DNA from: Sinomonas cellulolyticus
GTDB lineage: Bacteria; Actinomycetota; Actinomycetes; Actinomycetales; Micrococcaceae
Direction: 5' to 3'
Assembly: GCF_014656475.1 (NCBI RefSeq)
Contig: NZ_BNCM01000010.1
Location: forward strand, 1-64,000
Length of the DNA stretch: 64,000 nt
Position numbers and translations under genes: made by a program
Shown: piece after piece, positions 59,710 to 64,000 of the stretch
Numbering within the stretch: position 1 is the stretch's first letter
Layout of the letters: the number at the start of each line of letters is the position of its first letter
The notes under the pieces: model-generated
The model's input: only the letters and a program-made list of their open reading frames with translations
Databases searched by the model: none
What the model was told of the DNA's origin: nothing

Positions 59710-60084
59710 ATGGGAAGCGTCGGCACCGTTCTGGGTGAGCCTGAAGAGGACCGCCTCAACCGCGCCTTCGCGGCGCTCTCCGACCCCCTCCGCCGCAGGC
59801 TCTTGGCCCGCCTCGCCCTCGGCGATGCCACCGTGAACGAGCTGGCGGCACCATTCGCCGTCACCGTCCAAGCCGTGTCCAAGCATCTCAAGGTGCTCGA
59901 GGACGCCGGCCTCATCACCCGCAGCCGCGACGCGCAGCGCCGCCCCTGCCATCTCGAGCCCGAAGCCTTCGGGCCCCTCACCGCCTGGATCGCCGCCTAT
60001 GCGGACCGCGCGGAGGAGAAGTACCGCCGCCTGGACGCCGTGCTCGCCCAGGACGGCCAGCAGAGGAGAGGAACACAGCCATGA
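59710..60084 (+). CDS. ArsR-family repressor
   Basis: A 124-residue winged-helix repressor without metal-binding Cys. FAALSDPLRRRLLARLALGDATVNELAAPFAVTVQAVSKHLKVLEDAGLITRSRDAQRRPCHLE is the typical core. This subgroup is usually coupled to an AHSA1-type SRPBCC protein, as here by an ATGA overlap. The ATG at 59710 follows AAGGAGAGGG. Confidence 0.88.
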   Translation: MGSVGTVLGEPEEDRLNRAFAALSDPLRRRLLARLALGDATVNELAAPFAVTVQAVSKHLKVLEDAGLITRSRDAQRRPCHLEPEAFGPLTAWIAAYADRAEEKYRRLDAVLAQDGQQRRGTQP

Positions 60085-60569
60085 CCGCCACCCAGACCAC
60101 CCGAGTGACCGCCGAGCCGGGGCTCCCGTTCGTCGACGTCGTGCGCGAATTCAACGCACCCGCTGCCCGCGTGTACCGCGCGCACACCGACCCCGAGCTC
60201 TTCGCGCAGTGGATCGGCCCGCGCAGGTACTCCACCACCGTCGAGCGCTACGACGCCCGCAGCGGCGGATCCTACCGGTTCGTCCAGACCGGGGACGACG
60301 GCGCCCGGTACGCCTTCCACGGCTCGTTCCATGAGATGACCGAGCCGAACCGCATGGTCCAGACCTTCGAGTTCGAGGGCGACCCGGGGCACGTCTCCCT
60401 CGACACCGCCGAACTCGAGGACCTGCCCGATGGACGGTGCCGCCTCACGGTCCACTCGACGTTCCAGTCGGTCCAGGACCGCGACGCGATGCTGGCCGCC
60501 GGGATGACGGACGGCATGAACGAGGGCTACGAGCGCCTCGACGGGCTGCTGGCCTCCGGCGGCGCCTGA
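60081..60569 (+). CDS. AHSA1/SRPBCC protein coupled to ArsR
   Basis: A 162-residue START-like protein. VVREFNAPAARVYRAHTDPELFAQWIGPRRYSTTVERYDARSGGSYRFV is the AHSA1 signature, and MTDGMNEGYERLDGLL the terminal helix. It presumably binds a small hydrophobic ligand, perhaps the signal that relieves repression by the ArsR partner. No ligand is known. Confidence 0.85.
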   Translation: MTATQTTRVTAEPGLPFVDVVREFNAPAARVYRAHTDPELFAQWIGPRRYSTTVERYDARSGGSYRFVQTGDDGARYAFHGSFHEMTEPNRMVQTFEFEGDPGHVSLDTAELEDLPDGRCRLTVHSTFQSVQDRDAMLAAGMTDGMNEGYERLDGLLASGGA

Positions 60570-60600
60570 GAGTCCACAGCGGTCCACAGGCGGTGCGCGA

Positions 60601-60700
60601 ACTTATCCACAGGATGGGGACCGACGGGCCGCCGACGGCCTGTTCCGGGCAACTACAGGGATGTAAGTTGTGCACAGTGTGGAAAACCCCTGTGGAGAAC
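60601..60700 (+). repeat. Intergenic element with DnaA box (copy 3)
   Basis: TTATCCACA (60603-60611) is followed by CTACAGGGATGTAAGTTG (60653-60670) and GTGCACAGTGTGGAAAACCCCTGTGGAG, which runs into the terminator hairpin. The TGTAAGTT to CTGTGGA distance (28 bp) is the same as in copy 2 and within one base of copy 1. Confidence 0.6.
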
Positions 60701-60719
60701 TCTGCTCCACAGGGGTTTT
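60683..60719. terminator. Bidirectional intrinsic terminator
   Basis: AAAACCCCTGTGGAG (60683-60697) pairs perfectly with CTCCACAGGGGTTTT (60705-60719) over a 7-base loop. It has A and T runs on the two sides and so serves both the AHSA1 gene and the convergent rhomboid gene. Confidence 0.85.
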
Positions 60720-60740
60720 CAGACGGCACTCAACGGGTCG

Positions 60741-61628
60741 CTAGAGCGAGAGGCCCGCCGGGACGGGCACCGCGGAGACTCTCACGAGGGTCGCAACCGC
60801 GAGCACGACCGCCACGGCCACCAGGCCCCCGGTCTGGACAGCCGTGCGGGAGCGCCCCCTCGGCGCGTAGGCGATGACCGCCGTCGCCGCAGCGCCGGTG
60901 AGGAGGCCGCCGAGGTGGGCCTGCCAGGCGATGCCCGGGATCACAAACCCGAGGACCGCGTTGATCACGATGAGCACCAGGAGCTGGCGCACGTCTCCGC
61001 CGCGCTGGCGCATCACCACGAACAGCCCTCCGAAGAGGCCGAAGATGGCACCCGAAGCCCCAATGACGGCGGTCGCGGGCGGCGGCGCGAGCAGGAGGTA
61101 GCCCACAGACCCGCCGACGGCGGAGAGCAGGTACACCGCGAGGAACCTGATCCTGCCGAGGTACGGCTCGAGGGCCTGGCCGAACAGCCACAGCGTGTAC
61201 ATGTTCAGGAGGATGTGGAGGAAGAAGCCCTGGGAATGCAGGAAGGCACTCGTGAGCATGCGCCACGGCTCCTGGGCCGTCAGGACAGCAGAGTTCGCGT
61301 AGGCGAAGTCCTGGTAGACCTCGTCGTTCGGGACGAGCCACTGCAGGGCATAGACCAGGACGCACAGGCCGATGAGGGCGAACGTGACCACGGGGCGGCC
61401 GCCGGGACGCGCCGTGCCTCCGTAGACGGTCCTCGCCTTCCGGCCCTGATCGGCCGCCGCGAGTTCGCGGACGCAGTCCACGCAGTGGAAGCCGACGGCG
61501 GCCGGCCGCTGGCACTCCGGGCACGCCGGCCGCCCACAGCGCTGGCACGTCACATAGGAGACGCGGTCGGGGTGGCGCGGGCACACGGGCACCTGCTCAG
61601 GCCCGGCCGCCGGGCTTCCATAACTCAC
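60741..61628 (-). CDS. Rhomboid-family intramembrane protease
   Basis: A 295-residue rhomboid. Residues 15-52 are a Cys/His-rich zinc-finger-like segment (CPRHPDRVSYVTCQRC, CPECQRP, CVDC). Six helices follow, with catalytic Ser192 in GASGAIFG and His238 in WQAHLGG. It would cleave membrane proteins. It follows the cyclophilin gene by 22 bp on the same strand; the two genes are also neighbours in other actinobacteria, often not far from the replication origin (established knowledge, not checked here). Confidence 0.88.
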   Translation of the reverse strand: MSYGSPAAGPEQVPVCPRHPDRVSYVTCQRCGRPACPECQRPAAVGFHCVDCVRELAAADQGRKARTVYGGTARPGGRPVVTFALIGLCVLVYALQWLVPNDEVYQDFAYANSAVLTAQEPWRMLTSAFLHSQGFFLHILLNMYTLWLFGQALEPYLGRIRFLAVYLLSAVGGSVGYLLLAPPPATAVIGASGAIFGLFGGLFVVMRQRGGDVRQLLVLIVINAVLGFVIPGIAWQAHLGGLLTGAAATAVIAYAPRGRSRTAVQTGGLVAVAVVLAVATLVRVSAVPVPAGLSL

Positions 61629-61650
61629 GGCGTCAGACGGCGGTCAGTGC

Positions 61651-62196
61651 TCAGAGCTGCTCGACGTCGATCGAGGAGATCACCACGTCCTCGACGGGGC
61701 GGTCCTGCATTCCGGTGCGGACGTTCTCGATCTCGTCGACGACCTTCTTGGAGGCATCGTCCGCGACCTCGCCGAAGATCGTGTGCTTGCCCAGCAGCCA
61801 GTCGGTGTTCGCCGTCGTGATGAAGAACTGCGAGCCGTTGGTGCCGCGGCCGCCCTGGATGCCGGCGTTGGCCATGGCGAGCTTGTAGGGCTGGTTGAAG
61901 TCGAGCTCGGGGTGGATCTCGTCGTCGAAGCGGTACCCCGGGCCGCCGATGCCCTTGCCGAGGGGGTCGCCGCCCTGGATCATGAAGCTCTTGATGATGC
62001 GGTGGAAGATCGTGCCGTTGTACAGCGGCGTGCCGGTCTTGTCCTCGCCCGTCTCAGGATCGGTCCAGGCCTGCTCGCCGGTGGCGAGGCCCACGAAGTT
62101 CTTGACCGTCTTCGGAGCGTGGTTGCCGAAGAGGTTGACCACGATGTCGCCGTGGTTCGTGTGGATGGTTGCCTTGGCGGTTGGGATTGCGCTCAT
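61651..62196 (-). CDS. ppiA: Peptidyl-prolyl cis-trans isomerase (cyclophilin)
   Basis: A 181-residue cyclophilin. FHRIIKSFMIQGGDPLGKG is the active-site signature; MANAGIQGGRGTNGSQFFITT and WLLGKHTIFGEV are also in place. The protein is cytoplasmic (no signal peptide) and assists folding by proline isomerisation. The ATG at 62196 is used; the in-frame ATG at 62205 is also possible. Confidence 0.93.
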   Translation of the reverse strand: MSAIPTAKATIHTNHGDIVVNLFGNHAPKTVKNFVGLATGEQAWTDPETGEDKTGTPLYNGTIFHRIIKSFMIQGGDPLGKGIGGPGYRFDDEIHPELDFNQPYKLAMANAGIQGGRGTNGSQFFITTANTDWLLGKHTIFGEVADDASKKVVDEIENVRTGMQDRPVEDVVISSIDVEQL

Positions 62197-62360
62197 GGCC
62201 GCCATTCTTCCACGGCATGCCGGAGCGCCGCCCGGTGCTGCGGCTGTTCCGCGCTGGGTGAAATCGGGGAACCGAGGGGTCGCGTGCCCCGTGTGACCGT
62301 AGCCTACGACACGCTCGCCACGTAGGCTGGCGATGGTCCCAGCAGATTCCGGAGGTAACC

Positions 62361-63503
62361 GTGAAGAAACAAGTGGAGAAGAGCCTCAACGCGAGCGAGT
62401 CCCTTGCCCGGGACGTGCAGCAGAACGTGGTCACGGGTGTGGAGAACGCCCGCGAGTGGGCGCAGCCGCGCGTGGATGCGGCTGTCCAGTGGGCCGTACC
62501 GCGGATCCAGCAGGGCCTCGACACTGCGTCCCCCCGGATCCAGGAGGGGCTCAAGTCGGCCGCTCACAACCTGGCCGAGGGCGTGGCGGTCGTGACCCCG
62601 CGCCTCCAGGAGGGCCTCTCGCAGCTCGCGCCGCGCATCACCGATGCCGTGGACAGCGCCGCCCCCCGCCTGCACCAGGTCGTGGACAAGGCGGCCCCGG
62701 CGATCAAAGATGTCGCAGACACCTACATCCCGAAGCTCTCGGAGGGCATCGCGCACGCGGCCGAATCGGTCAACCGCGGGCTCTCGACCGCCCCGGAGCA
62801 CGTGGACTCCGTGGCGCAGAAGCTCGCCGACTCGGGCGTGGTGCGTCAGGCGGACGCCGCCACGCGTGACGCCGTGGCCGCGGCGCAGAAGGCCGTCCGC
62901 CAGGCCGCCAATGAAGTGAGCTCGACGCCGCCGCGGAAGAAGCGTCGCGGACTCCTCATCTTCGGCGTCGTTGCCGCGGCAGTCGCCGCGGGCGTGGCCG
63001 CATGGAAGGCGGCCAAGCCGGTCGAGGATCCCTGGAAGACGCCGGCCGCCGTTCCGCCGGCACCTACCCCGGCGTCCTCGACCACCGCCCCCTCCACCGG
63101 GACGCCGTCCACCGCGACGACTCCTGCGGCGACGCCGGCACCCGTGCCTGCGACGCCGTCGAGCGCCTCGACCGAGCCTGTCATCACGGCGGAGAAGGCG
63201 GCCCCGGCCGCACCGTCCGCCGGTGCTGACACCGCTGCCGGGTCCGCCGGTGCGGGCACGGCTGTCGGGTCGGCCGCCACGGAGTCGGGTGAGACGACGC
63301 CGGACGACGCCGCGGACAGGGACGCCTCGGCGAGCCTCGACGCCGGCCAGGCCGCCGTGCTCGAGGACTCCGCCAAGGAGCCCAAGGCGGAGGACGCCGG
63401 GCAGGCCGAGGGCAAGCACGTCGCGGAGGACCCGACGACGGCGATGAAGAACATCCACGCCGCCTCGAACGGCGACAAGAAGGACCAGACCCCGGAGGCC
63501 TGA
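62361..63503 (+). CDS. Amphipathic-repeat membrane protein of unknown function
   Basis: A 380-residue protein. Residues 20-165 hold repeated amphipathic helices of about 11 or 22 residues around PRIQxGL/PRLQEGL (AVPRIQQGLDTASPRIQEGLKSA pattern), as in apolipoprotein- or perilipin-like proteins. A basic patch (PRKKRR) and one membrane helix (about 196-215) come next. The last 160 residues are Pro/Thr/Ala-rich, disordered and acidic. The GTG start has a perfect GGAGGT. The function is unknown; lipid or membrane-surface binding is a possibility from the repeats. Confidence 0.7.
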   Translation: MKKQVEKSLNASESLARDVQQNVVTGVENAREWAQPRVDAAVQWAVPRIQQGLDTASPRIQEGLKSAAHNLAEGVAVVTPRLQEGLSQLAPRITDAVDSAAPRLHQVVDKAAPAIKDVADTYIPKLSEGIAHAAESVNRGLSTAPEHVDSVAQKLADSGVVRQADAATRDAVAAAQKAVRQAANEVSSTPPRKKRRGLLIFGVVAAAVAAGVAAWKAAKPVEDPWKTPAAVPPAPTPASSTTAPSTGTPSTATTPAATPAPVPATPSSASTEPVITAEKAAPAAPSAGADTAAGSAGAGTAVGSAATESGETTPDDAADRDASASLDAGQAAVLEDSAKEPKAEDAGQAEGKHVAEDPTTAMKNIHAASNGDKKDQTPEA

Positions 63504-63517
63504 CACCGCCAGTCCGC

Positions 63518-63570
63518 CGCAGCGAGGGCGCGGCACCGCACATGACGTGCGGTGCCGCGCCCTCGCTGCG
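63518..63570. terminator. Perfect 24-bp hairpin
   Basis: The segment 63518-63541 is exactly complementary to 63547-63570, with loop ATGAC. It lies right after the stop of the amphipathic-repeat gene and 35 bp before the glycosyltransferase start. There is no U-tract, so it may act as a strong structural terminator. Confidence 0.75.
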
Positions 63571-63604
63571 CCCCGGCGCCGTGCGCTTGCTAGATTTGGT
63601 GGTG

Positions 63605-64000
63605 ATGTCCCCGGAACCCGCTCTCCTCGACGCCTCGCGCGCGGCGGCTCCGCCGTCTGTTGCACCGAGTGTGTCGATCGTGATCCCTGCCTACAACGAG
63701 GAGAGCGTGATCCGCCAGTGCGTCACGGCGGCCATCTACCAGTCGGTGCCGGCGCACGAGATCATCGTCGTTGACAACATGTCCAAGGACTCGACCTCGG
63801 ACATCGTCCGGCAGCTGCAGAGGGAGTACCCGGAGTCCCCGATCAGGCTCCTGGTCCAGAACACCGAGCAGGGCCTCATCCCGACCCGCAACTTCGGGCT
63901 GGACCACGCCACCGGTGATGTCCTCGGCCGGATCGACGCCGATTCGCTGCTCGAGCCCGACTGGGTCGAGGAAGTCCAGCGGGCCTTCGCGGACCGCAAT
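63605..64000 (+). CDS. Family 2 glycosyltransferase, N-terminus (cut by window edge)
   Basis: The first 132 codons are in view. VSIVIPAYNEESVIRQCVTAAIYQSVPAHEIIVVDNMSKDSTSDIV is the GT2 nucleotide-sugar fold, and GRIDADSLLEPDW is the DxD metal-binding motif. It would transfer a sugar from a nucleotide donor, probably for cell-envelope polysaccharide. The ATG at 63605 is one codon after a GTG; either may be the start. The rest lies outside the window. Confidence 0.85.
   Translation, partial: MSPEPALLDASRAAAPPSVAPSVSIVIPAYNEESVIRQCVTAAIYQSVPAHEIIVVDNMSKDSTSDIVRQLQREYPESPIRLLVQNTEQGLIPTRNFGLDHATGDVLGRIDADSLLEPDWVEEVQRAFADRN

Noticed and set aside
56958..60719. The chromosomal origin oriC itself
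   Set aside because: DnaA boxes are present, but dnaA, dnaN, recF and rpmH are absent and the boxes are spread over three small spacers.
1..64000. tRNA, rRNA, CRISPR arrays, insertion sequences or prophage genes
   Set aside because: No cloverleaf with a CCA-type end, no regularly spaced repeat array, and no transposase, integrase or phage structural protein was recognised while reading both strands by eye.

Overview
The window is very GC-rich, with dense G/C-ended codons, frequent GTG starts and many 4-base ATGA/GTGA gene overlaps. These features, a C50-carotenoid gene set (crtE-B-I-Ye-Yf-Eb) with a terminal MarR-type regulator gene, and families typical of the group (a C-terminally membrane-anchored Ser/Thr kinase, an MmpL transporter, a CstR-type regulator) point to a pigmented actinobacterium, most likely of the Micrococcaceae (Arthrobacter/Sinomonas-like). 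The family assignment is inference. No rRNA, tRNA, CRISPR array, insertion sequence or phage gene was seen, so this is ordinary chromosome.

Layout. 0-2.4 kb: an iron alcohol dehydrogenase gene leading into mmsA, with a divergent LysR regulator. 2.5-6.4 kb: housekeeping and uncharacterised genes (PPC/DUF296, DUF72, Cys-rich mini-protein, HAD phosphatase, 5'-3' exonuclease, flavin reductase). 6.4-14.8 kb: a tightly coupled leftward operon crtE-crtB-crtI-crtYe-crtYf-crtEb-photolyase-marR, followed by RNase Z. 15.0-19.5 kb: a divergent, overlapping trio of TspO-like protein, NAD(P)-binding/DUF2867 protein and MmpL transporter. The two operons share a 157-bp promoter region in which a palindrome fills the 17-bp spacer of a good promoter. 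19.5-22.5 kb and 34.2-34.9 kb: a reactive-sulfur regulon (rhodanese, sulfite/sulfur exporter, CstB-like persulfide dioxygenase-rhodanese, second rhodanese, CstR repressor) linked by ATACCC-n-GGGGTAT palindromes. 22.6-34.1 kb: transporters and metabolic enzymes, including a LysG/LysE pair and a kinase-lipoprotein pair. 35.0-41.6 kb: aminotransferase, DUF5129-like membrane protein, aldo/keto reductase, and an AtoE-type transporter-amidase operon. 41.7-44.7 kb: a somewhat less GC-rich stretch with an acetyltransferase, a small membrane protein and an MFS transporter. 44.7-47.8 kb: four membrane proteins (two DUF202, one formate/nitrite-transporter family, one DUF2254). 48-55 kb: S4 RNA-binding protein, a large fusion ending in a uracil-DNA-glycosylase-like domain, an ABC-2 exporter and a DHA2 efflux pump. 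55-64 kb: SDR, tandem-GNAT protein, an in-frame pirin-GNAT fusion, polysaccharide deacetylase, ArsR-AHSA1 pair, rhomboid protease, cyclophilin, an amphipathic-repeat membrane protein and the start of a family 2 glycosyltransferase.

The most unusual signals are these. Between 56.9 and 60.7 kb a repeated noncoding element recurs in three spacers and carries several perfect DnaA boxes (TTATCCACA and TTGTCCACA). The pirin gene has lost its stop codon and runs into a GNAT gene that keeps its own ribosome-binding site. A glycosylase-like domain sits behind a roughly 265-residue acidic and Ala-rich extension. Short minisatellites of 15-20 bp period sit at many gene ends.
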